Shown: piece after piece, positions 21,753-32,545 of the stretch
How positions within the stretch are numbered: the first letter of the stretch is position 1
Layout of the letters: each line of letters starts with the position of its first letter
NCBI RefSeq assembly: GCF_016808095.1
Contig: NC_068974.1
Location: forward strand, 1,860,001 to 1,924,000
Direction of reading: 5' to 3'
Source of the DNA: Vigna angularis
Taxonomy: Eukaryota > Streptophyta > Magnoliopsida > Fabales > Fabaceae
Length of the DNA: 64,000 bases
Notes under the pieces: model-generated
What the model was told of the DNA's origin: nothing
The model's input: only the letters and a program-made list of their open reading frames with translations
Databases searched by the model: none
Position numbers and translations under genes: made by a program

Positions 21753-24173
21753 TGTTGATGGATTGACAAGTGTACCAAATCGCACAAGTAATATAAAATG
21801 GTAAGACCAAGTATCGTATCCCAGAGGACTCTCGGCACTAAACAATTGTGTGATAACTCGATTAATTAAGACTTAAAAGAAACGAGATCATTGGTTAAAT
21901 GTGAAGATCAAGAGCTTAGGACGACCAAGACTCACACCCTCATCCTTGAGAAATATTAATCTTTGGAGAATTCAACAAGAACCTGAATTGTAAGGAACCT
22001 CTCGACACTCATGCAATTCATAGATCATGCGATGAATGAGTTAAACAAGGCATGTAATAAGCATAGATGAATTACTCTAACAATTAATGAAAAAGCATAT
22101 ATGATTAAGAATCAATTCAAATACATGAGAGTTCACAAGGTTACATCATTCCCACACAACAAATAGAGTTTAGTTCCCCATAGACATGAAGAAACTAGAT
22201 GAATAATGGAAAAGCATGAGATAGTGAAACCCTAAAAGTAGAGGAGGAAGTTCCTGCCTCCAGATCCGCCTTCAGAGAGTAGAAGAATGTGCTGTTGTGT
22301 TGCTCCAGCCAGAGATACAAAACCTAAACCGTTTGGGTCCTTTAAATAGAGTCGGAATAGAGTAGAAATAGGGCCTGGTCCAAAAAAGTCAAAACAGAGC
22401 AAAAACTAGGCCTAATCCACGACGCACAATGCTCAGGCACCCCATTTAGGGTGCCCGGGCGGTGGACGGTTGATAATGCTAAATTTTACCATTATTTAAG
22501 CATCATTTTAGTAGCAAAATCAACTCCTTTCTAACTTATAACTTGTTAAATCATCTTCTTTTGTCTTGTTTTCTAAATAATTGTGTTTTTGGCTACTTTG
22601 ATGTACTTTTATCTATAATCCCTTCTTTTGTAGCTAATAATGAGCTTGGAAGAGTCTCCAACTATGTATAGAGCTGAACCAAAGGAAGCACATGCAGAAA
22701 CGCTCGTCAGCAGCGCAAGAACGCTCGTCGTAGAATGGTCCGCGCCCGGGCGCGACAGAGAGGCGCCGGGCGCGATTTTCCAGAGAGTTTCACGCCCGGG
22801 CGTGAGAAATGGGGCGCCCGAGCATTACTTTCCAGAGAGTTTCACGCCCGGGCGCGACTGAGAGTGCGCCGGGCGCGACTTTTGCTGATGTGTCTGACAG
22901 AGCTTATTTAACCCTAAAACGCAAAGGGGTTTGGGTATTTGGTTCTTTGAAGGCGCGATTTCACTCAGAGGAGAGCTTGGAGGGCTGCTAGGGCTCGTGG
23001 GAACATTCCCTTCTTCCTCTTGGGTTCTTCATCTTCTTCCATGGCCATTTTGTAAGCTTAAAGGCTCTCCATGGAAATGGAGAGCCAAACCCATCCTGTT
23101 GGGATTAGTTGTAGCCTCTGAATTCTTGTGTAATTGTTGAATGATTTGATTATATATATGCCTGTTCTATCAATTGCTAGTATTCTTGTTTCCGATCTTA
23201 AAGCTTGCATGTAATGGGGACGTTCATGACTTGATTTTGGTGTTTCATGGATTATGGGGACGTAAGATGAAATCTTGAACTGAAATAAGAGTCCTTGTGG
23301 TCATTGATTCTAGGGATGGAAGATGATTCACATGTTGTCTTAAGATCCTAGCTCTTTAATGCGGGTTTGCTTGCTAGATTGTCCAAGGGATTGGAGTTTG
23401 ATAAGGAAAACCTAGGCTCTTTCACCTAAGGGATTAGGGCTAGAGTGTTTTAGTGGATTGACTTTAGTAAATTGATAGAGAGGAGATAAAATTGGTTATA
23501 CACAAGAGTGCATTGGTGAAAACTAACCTTAACAATGTCATTTCATACCATTTCTAGTCTTCTCCATTTCCAAGTGCCTTCAATACCAAAGTCCAACCTT
23601 GTAATTACTTGTGAATTTATGTTTCTGCACTTGTTTGTAAATTGTTGTTATGTTCTTGAGTCTATATGAGTTGTTAATCGCGCAATTCTCTAGTATTACG
23701 AGTCTCTTGGGAAAATGATACCTGGTCTTACCGGTTTATTACTTGAAACGATTCGGTACGCTTGCCGAAATCGCCCAACAACGGTCCTCATTTAGGGCTT
23801 GAGCCTTCAATTGGACGCCCGGGCTTCGGGGTCCAACGCCTAGGCGGCCTAGGAGGGCGCTCGGACGGTGGACATCGTTTTTCCGACGCTCAAGCCTCAA
23901 GATAGGGCGCCCAAGCTTCGTGCAGTCCCTCCTTTTGGTGCTTTTCCAGGCCTTTCTGAGCTCTAACTCCTTAGCACTTCATCTCTGCTTTCCGCATTCT
24001 CTCATTACCTATCAAAACAATGGAAATTAGTCATAAAATCATCAAATTCAACCTCAACTCTCTTATTCACACAATTTAATGAAAAAGCATGAGTCCAAGC
24101 AAGTTTCTAAGTAAAAAATGGGTATTTAGTATCAAAATTACATCACAAATAATGGTATTTTAAACCGTTATCA
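21753..24173 (-). mobile_element. Outer solo LTR nested in the CACTA element
   Basis: TG...CA termini with a perfect 5-bp duplication TATAA (21748-21752 and 24174-24178). Removing it restores a CACTA end that aligns with the opposite terminus (CATATAACATC). The LTR itself is about 1.1 kb plus the inner insertion. Its minus strand starts TGATAACGG and includes TACCATTATTTGTGATG, related to the start of the inner LTR, which gives the orientation. No internal retrotransposon sequence remains, so it arose by LTR-LTR recombination. Confidence 0.9.
22471..23780 (+). mobile_element. Inner solo LTR, 1310 bp, nested in the outer solo LTR
   Basis: Begins TGATAATGCTAAATTTTACC and ends GAAATCGCCCAACA, flanked by a perfect duplication ACGGT (22466-22470 and 23781-23785). 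It carries GC-rich repeats with GCCCGGGCGCGA cores (22738-22880). Its 3' end (TGGTCTTACC, ACTTG, CGATT(C/T)GGTAC) is homologous to the end of the outer LTR, which lies in the opposite orientation. The 60-98 residue frames inside are not genes. Confidence 0.92.
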
Positions 24174-25432
24174 TATAACATCGTTGTTTTTCGGCCTTTC
24201 ACGTTGAATTCAAGATCGACATCATTTCGGGAGACGTTAAATTGACGTCGAAAATAGAACAATTTGACGTTAATCAAATTAACATCGAATTTTGTCAATA
24301 TTCAACGTTAATCAATTTTTTTTGTTTTTTTAATTAATTGTGATCCTTTTTTACAACTCTACGAGATCTGAAAAGTAGGAAAACAACAAATTTCAGTTTT
24401 TGATATTTTATAAAACATGAACTATGAACGTGTAGTGTAATATCAACAACAAACAGTAATAACAAACAACAAATAAGTTCAATCAAACAACAACAACAAA
24501 CATGTTCAACCAAACAAAAACAACAAACAAGTTAAAAAAAAACAAACAAGTTCAACAAATATGTTTTTCAAAACGAAAACAAAAACTAACTTTCAAAAGT
24601 GGGTTCGTCGAAATAAAGTATTGTCACTAGTGAGAGAGAAAGCGGAATGCGCCTGTAAAGGACAAGAACACGAAAATAATCGGTCAAAACAAATGAAAAA
24701 TATAACCTTAAGTACTTAATTAACATGCATTTGTAACAAACAAAAGAAAGATTACATGTGATGGTTGTCAAACTTCGTTTCAGAAAAGTTTGAGTAGAGA
24801 AGAGGGTATCGCGCGCTAAAATAAAGTGAATGAATTTTCAATCTCCTGCTCAAATTTTTATTGAATTCACTAATCTTTTAACGTCTAACGCGGGGGCATT
24901 CGACGTTTTATATCATTTTGACGTCTAATTCTAGGGAATTCGACTCGCCATACGTAAATACATTTTCACCTTTGCGCCAAACATTTTCGCAAAATTTACC
25001 TAATATATATAATAAATTGACATCGAATTACAATTCTAAACAACGTATAATAAAATTACATTTATTTTCAAAAATGTCACCAATCATTTTTTAATGTTGA
25101 TTATTCAGTGGTTGGATGTTGACCGCGTGATGTTATATGCTATTTTTGCACTAGTGATTAACATTATCAGTTTTAGGTTTAAGAGTATGACATTGGAATT
25201 CAAACCTGGTAATAGCTATACACATATAAGCCCCTATAATGCTGTATTATTTTTGATAGAAAATGCCTCTAAGCAAATTAAAAACAACTCCTTTAGTCTG
25301 TTCATACGTTGGCAAAGGTTCTCAACATTTTTGTTTTCTCTCATCTTCTGTTATCAATAATAAAATGGAACTAAAATAGTTAAAATATATATTTTTATTC
25401 CACTCACAGATACTAAGTAAAACAAGCAACAA

Positions 25433-26713
25433 TCACAGGTTAGTACAGTCTGTGGGTTTGAAGGAGACTCTTTTCTTTTCTAGGTCATAGCCAACCAAAA
25501 GGTTTATCTGAGCCAAGTTCCCAAAGAAGGCAAGTTTACTTGACATGAAAGCCAAGCACACTACCCTTTCTTCCACTTCAACAAATGTGTTGACAGCATT
25601 TAACTTCACATCTGCACCTCTAAAATGTGCCACGATAACTGGTGCATTCAGATCATCAAAACTGCTTTCATAGCAAAGGCTCAACTGCTTAGATGGATCC
25701 TTAACACGTTTTAACTTAACTTCATGTGCCACTGCTGATTCCAGCTTTGAGTAAACATCATCTGGCAAAAGAGTGAGCGTTGAACCTGAGCCAATTATGA
25801 TATTTCCGTCTACATCAGATTCAGACGAGGAGCTTCCAAACTTTATTCTCTTGTTTCCAACACTGAATGCTTCCAATGTTAGGAAGTAAACCACAGCAGC
25901 ATCTCCAATTGAGAGAATTGGAGTTGATACAGTCCCTTCCCCAGAAACCACAGCAGCATCTCCAAAATTGAGTCTGCTAGAAGTATTAGACATCGGTGCC
26001 AAACAATAGGAAAATTTTCCACCAATTGAACCCAATTGCGATATTAAGGACGCAGGTCCTCTTCCAAGGCCAACTACACCAGAGCCCTTCTCTTCGGAGG
26101 ACATAGTGTTGTTTCGTCCACATCCTATGACAGTTCTTGGAAATTTGATTGAAGAGCCATTGGTGGAGTCTAAAGTGAGGATGTCCACACTAAGATCTCC
26201 ATGTGACTGTGACCCCTCACCATAGTAAGTGGTATATTCACAATTGTCTCCATCTTTAGAGGTATCTTCCACTGATTGACATGTTGTAGAAGTGGAAGAA
26301 AGGGTTCTGTATGTGCTGGATTTTGAAGGGTCAAACATTGGAGTGGTTTGGTTGTAACAGGATTCACAAGGTTTACACTGCAACCAAATTATGTCACTTC
26401 CTGTATCAGCAATACCATAAACATGAAATGGTGGGGTTCCAACTGAATAGCTCAAAAGGTATTCACCATCATCTCGTGTTATATTGGCCTTAGGTGTGTT
26501 TTGGTTGAAATGATTGGCACGATTAATGGAACGACGCACTGCATTAGCAACTCGTTGGTATTGAGTTTCTGTGGGACGATGCAACGGTGATTTTGATGAG
26601 TCACGGTGGATGATTTCCACACTGAACCCACCTTTGTGAGCATCTAAGGAAGAGATGCTGTGAAGAAACAGCAGAATAAGAACTAGGACTGAGGAACATG
26701 ACATTGTTGTCAT
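25433..26713 (-). CDS. CDR1-like aspartic protease homologue, copy B, second catalytic Asp lost
   Basis: Tandem-duplicate partner of 2394-3671. Single exon, 426 residues from the ATG at 26713, with signal peptide, prodomain EIIHRDS and the first catalytic motif DTGS (103-106). The second motif reads GSGS (308-311): the catalytic aspartate codon GAC has become GGC. A1 proteases need both aspartates, so hydrolysis should be lost although the frame is open throughout. YGDGS is changed to YGEGS. Residues around LSIGDAAVVYFL repeat the nearby GDAAVV, where copy A has a different sequence. It may be a decoy or inhibitor-like protein or an early pseudogene; the sequence cannot decide. Confidence 0.88.
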   Translation of the reverse strand: MTTMSCSSVLVLILLFLHSISSLDAHKGGFSVEIIHRDSSKSPLHRPTETQYQRVANAVRRSINRANHFNQNTPKANITRDDGEYLLSYSVGTPPFHVYGIADTGSDIIWLQCKPCESCYNQTTPMFDPSKSSTYRTLSSTSTTCQSVEDTSKDGDNCEYTTYYGEGSQSHGDLSVDILTLDSTNGSSIKFPRTVIGCGRNNTMSSEEKGSGVVGLGRGPASLISQLGSIGGKFSYCLAPMSNTSSRLNFGDAAVVSGEGTVSTPILSIGDAAVVYFLTLEAFSVGNKRIKFGSSSSESDVDGNIIIGSGSTLTLLPDDVYSKLESAVAHEVKLKRVKDPSKQLSLCYESSFDDLNAPVIVAHFRGADVKLNAVNTFVEVEERVVCLAFMSSKLAFFGNLAQINLLVGYDLEKKRVSFKPTDCTNL

Positions 26714-26754
26714 CAAAGTCTTCAAATTTGTAATATTAGCACATTCCTAGTCAC

Positions 26755-26762
26755 AATTTATA
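26755..26762 (-). promoter_or_regulatory. TATA-like box of protease copy B
   Basis: Minus-strand TATAAATT at the same distance from the ATG as in copy A. Here the longer upstream region is not interrupted. Confidence 0.55.
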
Positions 26763-26951
26763 AGATTCTAGTGATACATTCAAAGTTTGTTAAAGTGTGT
26801 GTGAGAACAAATTTGACAACCACCGAAATTCATGCACGCGAATTGAAATGTCGTGTTTCAGAGTAACCTCATTGGTGTTTTAGTTTTATGTATAAAAGTT
26901 AAAGTCACATTAATACTATTAAATTTTAAAGTTTATTTTTATTTCTACATT

Positions 26952-26953
<2 letters not shown>

Positions 26954-27015
<62 letters not shown>
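26954..27015. repeat. (TA)n microsatellite
   Basis: About 31 uninterrupted TA dinucleotides in the upstream region of protease copy B. Copy A has only a short TA run at 7570-7586. Confidence 0.97.
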
Positions 27016-27017
<2 letters not shown>

Positions 27018-29470
27018 CCCTTAAGTTTTTAAAATTATAATTACTTTATCAATTTTAACTTTTAAAATGATTATTTTATATAAGTTTTTTATTTTATATT
27101 TTTAAAATTTAACCATATTTTAATAAATTTAAAAAATATTTATATTTATTTTTATAATTAAAATAATAATAATTTTATTTTTTTTTATCACCATAAAAGG
27201 AAAATGAGCTTACGTTCACTAGTTTAGTATAAAAAAATATAAGTAAAATATCTTTCAAATAAATCATCAAACATGTAGACAAGTATTGTGTTATATGAGT
27301 TGGGTTATGAGTTTGAGGTGTATTGGGTTAAATATTTAGAGAAAGAATTTTGTGATAGGTTAGAGTATATTTTTAGTATTTGAAATAAGAACTTGAAATT
27401 CATTCATTGTGAAATTTTGATATATTTTAATTATTAAACATAAAAATTGAATGAATGTGAACTTTTTAATTTAATAAAATTAATTTTTTTTCTGAGATAA
27501 ATGTTTTTCAGTATTTGAATTGTTTATATATTTAACAAGTTTTAGCTCCAATTGAATGAAAAATCACTTAACACATAAAAATAATTTAATATAATTGAAT
27601 TAAAAAGACAATTTTTATTTATTTTTAAAATTTAAAGACTAAATTGTTTCAAAAAGTTTCAAAATTGAAATTTAATTTCGTATCAAAATTCAAATAATAA
27701 ATGCATACTTAACCCTTATACTTATTTATATAATAAAGCCTTATACTTAATATAATAAAAGCACTTTGAACATAATTGTCTGATGTGGAAGATAGTTGTG
27801 GGAATTATTGAACATTTAAATAAATGAACATTTCTATTAATTAATATTATCTCTATTCATCTTCTCATTGATCACAGTTACATTTACTGAGCTATCTATA
27901 AATATATTACGTTTAATAAAATGATATTTTAAATAATAATTAAAAAAAACCAGTTTTTTTTAATAAAACTATAAAAAAATGTTAATAAAGATAGAATGTT
28001 TGACGAATAAAAAACTAATATTTAATTACGTAGTTAACTTAACTATATATCATCTTCCCACACAAGAAAAACAATATTCTACAAAAAGACTTCTTGTTGG
28101 AGAGGAAAAGAAATAAAAATAAAGAAAAAGAAGAGAACATAGATTGGAGAAGAAGAAAAAGTGGATGTTAATTTAATGAAACTGACCACATTTATTCATT
28201 TTAATAAATATTGAAATCACATTAAATCTAAAAAATTAGAGAAAAGGTTATAAATATTTAATATAATTTAAAAATAAATAAATAATTTTACTGCTAGTCA
28301 TATTTTTTATAGACTACTGATTTTATGGTAAATCCTTTTTATATATTTATGGTTAAACAATTTTTAACTTTATTATATTTTTTTTTAATCAGAATTATTA
28401 TATTTCACTCCTATATCTCACTTTTTTACCTATAAATACAACTTAATTGACATGAGAAAAATACACCACAAACACATCAATTTATAAAAAGTGTTTTCAA
28501 TCTTTTTATCTATATTATTTTTTAAGACATTAAGGTTAATAAGGTTTAGAGATCCTTTGTTATACTCAATCAATTTAATAAGTTGTTTTATATGAAAAGA
28601 AAAGTGATAAAATTTTGTTTTGCCCGTAAAAATATTTTCCTCATTGCTATGCATGCTTTAACTCAAATTATTTCTACTTTTTTTCTTCATTTACTTTATT
28701 CTTAATTTACTATTTATTATAAGTTTGGTCTTATTTACTAGTTATTATTATTTATTTTAATTATTTTTATAATGGAAAATATTAAACAATTGCACAAATA
28801 AACTAAAAATATGAATGCAAATTCGAAAAATTTGACTAATTAAATGTTATACAAATGTCTTTCTAAAGTTATTCGTGTACTGTTACTTTGTTATTGCTTT
28901 TCTTTAGGTAGAGAGAATGATTTAAATTTTATTCATTTGCTCATTTTATAGACCTGCAAAGTAACTACATAAACTATGATATCTCATACTTTTATGCATG
29001 AATATTGGTAAATCATGACTAAAATCTCTAATATTGGCCAAACAACTGAAAAAAAAAATTAAATAAAAAATATGTATGTTGATAATTTTTAAAGCATATA
29101 TATATATAGAGGTTGATAATTTTTGCTCTAAGAAAAAACTATTTAAAATATTTTGGAATTGTCAAATACTTCAAGGCCGACTTGAAGATTTTTATCAATA
29201 AACTAGATTTTTGAAAAATTATTAAATAAGTTGAAAATATATGACATCCATTTATCGACTGAGGAGATTGTTGAGGTGGATATATTTTTTAGTTAAATTA
29301 CACGTTGGTATAGCAATGCAAAATGTTATACAATTAGAATTTTTTTAATTTTGTTTTGTTTTGCTGGAGAAAAATGATATAAAAATATAGTAAATATAAA
29401 AAAAAATGTATAAAAATATATGAATAGAAAATCACAGAATGGATTTCATTTTTCAATTTTAATTTTATCA
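27016..29470. other. AT-rich intergenic region
   Basis: To about 28050 it is the copy-B counterpart of 7490-8525. Beyond that it is non-coding, A/T-rich sequence with no credible ORF, RNA gene or element ends. Confidence 0.7.
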
Positions 29471-29473
29471 TAG

Positions 29474-29580
29474 AGAAGGGATTGACTTTGGAACTGGTTT
29501 AAGAAAAGGAATTGGCTTAACAATGGGAAATAGTTTTGGTTTAAGGGATTGGCTTAACAAGGGGAATTGGTTTATAGAAG
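29474..29580 (-). pseudogene. Degenerate fragment of the proline-rich protein repeat, inverted
   Basis: On the minus strand, blocks such as CCTTGTTAAGCCAAT and CTTAAACCAGTTCCAAAG match the Lys-Pro-Ile-Pro repeat codons of the gene at 30292-30944 but in the opposite direction. The frame is broken by stops. It looks like a leftover of an inverted duplication of that gene. Confidence 0.6.
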
Positions 29581-29996
29581 TCAAAAGTGTTTAACACCGT
29601 TGTTGTTGCTGCTGTCATAATGCATGGATGCTTCCTCCATTAAATGAGCCTCCCAAATTAGTTGTTTCTTTTCTTTTTTATTGTTTCGAGAACAAAAATG
29701 CTGAATGGTAGAAAACTTTATAGCAAGAAAAATACTGTTTGTGTAAAAATGATAGAATTTCTAAACTCTTATATTTCATATTTATAAGCTGATAGCCTGC
29801 ATCCATCATTAATTAACACACCAAAAACAAAGGTGTTAAAGACTATTGACCTCTCTAAACAAACATCAAAGCTGCAACCACCCACATTATCATCCTAATT
29901 AATATAATCTAAAATTTCAAACCATGTAATGACTACTCACAAATCAACTCAAAGCTTTTGTAGGTGCTGTTAAGAAAAATCCTGAAAGCTAGACAT

Positions 29997-30006
29997 TATA
30001 AATAAT
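29997..30006 (+). promoter_or_regulatory. TATA box of the proline-rich protein gene
   Basis: TATAAATAAT about 80 bp before the ATG at 30079, with a cytosine/thymine-rich leader between. Confidence 0.6.
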
Positions 30007-30078
30007 GTGATTATGCATAAACTTGTGACTCAAGCCTTCAGACATTTCTCCTTTTAGCTTCCATTAGTTCTTTTAACA

Positions 30079-30944
30079 ATGAGAAAACTCTTGTGCTTCT
30101 TCTTTCCCTTGTTGCTCCTTCTCAACTTAGCTTCTGTTCTTTCCACAACTCAAATTTCAGGTTTGTGCTTATTATTCTTTTTTAGTAAGTTTTCAAAATA
30201 TATTAAACTAGAGACTAATCCATCATGAACTTCACTCGTTTTCTATATTGTGTTTGTTTTGTTATTTAATAACTGCATTTTTTTTATGCAGGGAATGAAG
30301 TGAGCAAGAATGGGATGATTGTGAATGAAGATTTAGAAAAGGTAAATGCAGAAAGACATGATGATGAAGAAGCAAAGTTCAAAGGATTGTTTCCTAAACC
30401 AATTCCATTTGCTAAACCTATTCCAAAGCCAGTTCCTCTCATTAAACCTATTCCAATTCCATTGTATAAGAAACCAACACCAAAACCGATTCCCAGTGAA
30501 GAAGCAAAATTCAAAGGTATTTTCCCAAAACCTATTCCCAAAGTTAAGCCAATACCAAAGATAATTCCTGTTGTTAAGCCTATTCCCATTCTTAAACCTA
30601 TTCCAAAGCCATTTGTTAAGCCTATTCCTATTCTTAAACCCGTTCCTAAACCCTTTGTTAAGCCAATTCCTATTCTTAAACCTGTTCCAAAGCCATTTGT
30701 TAAGCCAATTCCTATCCTAAAACCCGTTCCAAAGCCATTTGTTAAGCCAATTCCTGTCCTTAAACCTGTTCCAGAACCATTTGTTAAGCCAATTCCTAAG
30801 CCTATCCCTAACATTGAGTCAGAGGAATTCTTAAAACCAAAGCCTTTCTTGAAGAAGTCTATTCCTAAACTACCATTTGATCCCAAATTCAAGAAACCAT
30901 TTCTACCACCATTGTCTTTTAAGAAGCCAATTCCAGCTCCTTAA
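30079..30944 (+). CDS. Secreted proline-rich (KPIP-repeat) cell-wall protein, two exons
   Basis: Exon 1 is 30079-30160, the intron 30161-30291 (GT...ATGCAG) and exon 2 30292-30944. The splice joins phase 1 and gives 244 residues. Residues 1-23 form a strong signal peptide (MRKLLCFFFPLLLLLNLASV). A short charged segment with EDLEKVNAERHDDEEAKFKG follows. Residues from about 60 to 210 are repeats of 10-14 residues of the type KPIPILKPVPKPFV, very rich in Lys and Pro. This composition fits a structural protein of the plant wall, close in style to PELPK1/PRP-type proteins; the exact family is not certain. The gene lies between the duplicated proteases and the plus-strand protease. The minus-strand glycine-rich frame over exon 2 is a shadow of the repeat. 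Confidence 0.8.
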
Positions 30945-31711
30945 AATCATAACACTCTTCAAAATATAAGGATAATGGTTTTATATATGTGGCACCATCT
31001 TTAATTCAACCGCAATCATAATTTGGATAATCCTTTGGTACCCGGCTTGTGTACTCCATTCCAAATATATATGTACTTGATGTTTTTCATTAATGAAGTT
31101 CTGAATATTATGTTAATTAAAATAACAAATGTTACTGAGTTTGCATTTTTATTTAATTAGTATTTCCATTTGACATATTGAAGAGGTGGGCTATTTAAAA
31201 TGTAATTTTGTGTGAAAGTGATATAACTATTTTTACACAAGACTTCAATTCTACAAATTGAATTTATAAACTTTATTTTTTATGACTTACTTTTTTAAAA
31301 TGTATTTAAACAAAATTAAGAATGATATTTATACCGTACTTGTCTTACTTGAACCCATTAAAAATATATATTTAGTATAAATTTACCCACAGAATATATA
31401 CATTACATCCGTGTATATAACTATATTGGTTAGCGTCTGCGCATAAGAATCTGATTGACCGACTAGCATATATATTTAAGAAATAAATATAAGTAAGACT
31501 TAATTGAAAAAAAAAAGTCATAGAAAAACTATTTAAAATTTAATCCAAAAATGCATTAATAGATGTAATTACTAAGTAACTTAAAAAGCAATTAAAGATA
31601 GTTAAAAACATATGACTTAAGTTAACAATGCATTTCCATTAGGTTTACAAAAGACAATAACGTTTTATTATGCTTAGAGTTCGGAATAAATTCAATGAAT
31701 TGTTTAATTAA

Positions 31712-31757
<46 letters not shown>

Positions 31758-32545
31758 ATTAATTTTTAAATTACTCAGTAAACACTTGTTGTATTTGACA
31801 ACCTTCAATTAGATCGTTTAATAATTCTTTCAATTCTTTAACTTTATACTATTTTCTACTAACTTCTGCCCTTTGATCAATGTACAATCTCCATGGGACA
31901 TCATTAATTTATGATCAACCGGTTGGGAAATAAACCAGAATTTTTTTTATGACTACCAGTGTTTATATTATTGCTGAGACACGGAATACTATAAGTGTGC
32001 AGTTTCTAACATCTATCAATGATCAAAACCAGTTTATATGGGAAGTTTGTGATGTATAACTGTGTAGAGGCAATGTATTGCTGGGATGATACAGTATCAA
32101 TTATGTCAATATTTATATGGGAAGTTTGTGACACAATTGATAAGAACCTCGTATTGAAAACGAGTGAGAATAAATGTTCCAACCTCGAATAACCTGTCTT
32201 TATTTTTTTTATACATACTTATTTTATTTATTCCAAAAATTGACTTAATGTTTTTTTAATGTGAGTTTAATGTTTATACATACTTATTAAAAAGTCAATT
32301 ATTTCCCAATACAACAATTTAATGAAAATATTATTAAAACTTTATGCTATCAGAATATTCCAATAAAAAGTCAATTATTTACACCAATACAACAATTTAA
32401 TGAAAATATTATTAAAACTTTATGCTATCAGAATATTCCAATAAAATTGTTTTTTTTGAGACACAATTCAACAATATAATTGTCACAAGGAGTGTGGCAG
32501 TAATTATTTGGGAGATTGTTTAATCAATTTCTGTAGTTCTTAGTG
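30945..32545. other. Intergenic region between proline-rich gene and protease C
   Basis: The 3' UTR of the proline-rich gene probably ends near 31110 (TTCATTAATGAAGTTC region). Then follows AT-rich DNA with an (AT)n run at 31715-31754 and a duplicated TTTATATGGGAAGTTTGTGA (32034 and 32112). A 76-bp direct duplication lies at 32291-32444. No ORF is credible. Confidence 0.65.
32291..32444. repeat. 76-bp tandem duplication upstream of protease C
   Basis: AAAGTCAATTATTT...ATCAGAATATTCCAATA occurs twice in a row with only a few differences, about 100 bp before the coding region. Confidence 0.9.

Larger units (their letters stand above)
21731..25156. mobile_element. Non-autonomous CACTA element with nested solo LTRs
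   Basis: Starts CACTAGTAAAAACATCATATAA and ends in the inverse of CACTAGTGCAAAAATAGCAT. It is flanked by a 3-bp duplication ATT (21728-21730 and 25157-25159), as expected for CACTA transposons. Copy A provides the empty site AGATTGTATTAGCATTATCAG at 2095-2115. Without the two nested LTRs the element is about 1.0 kb (21731-21752 plus 24179-25156), lacks a transposase and has repeated GACGTC/ACGTCGAA motifs. It lies about 280 bp beyond the stop codon of protease copy B. Confidence 0.92.

Noticed and set aside
30284..30892. Glycine-rich minus-strand ORF of 202 residues
   Set aside because: It is the reverse complement of the Lys-Pro codon repeats of the plus-strand secreted protein, which has a signal peptide, intron and TATA box.
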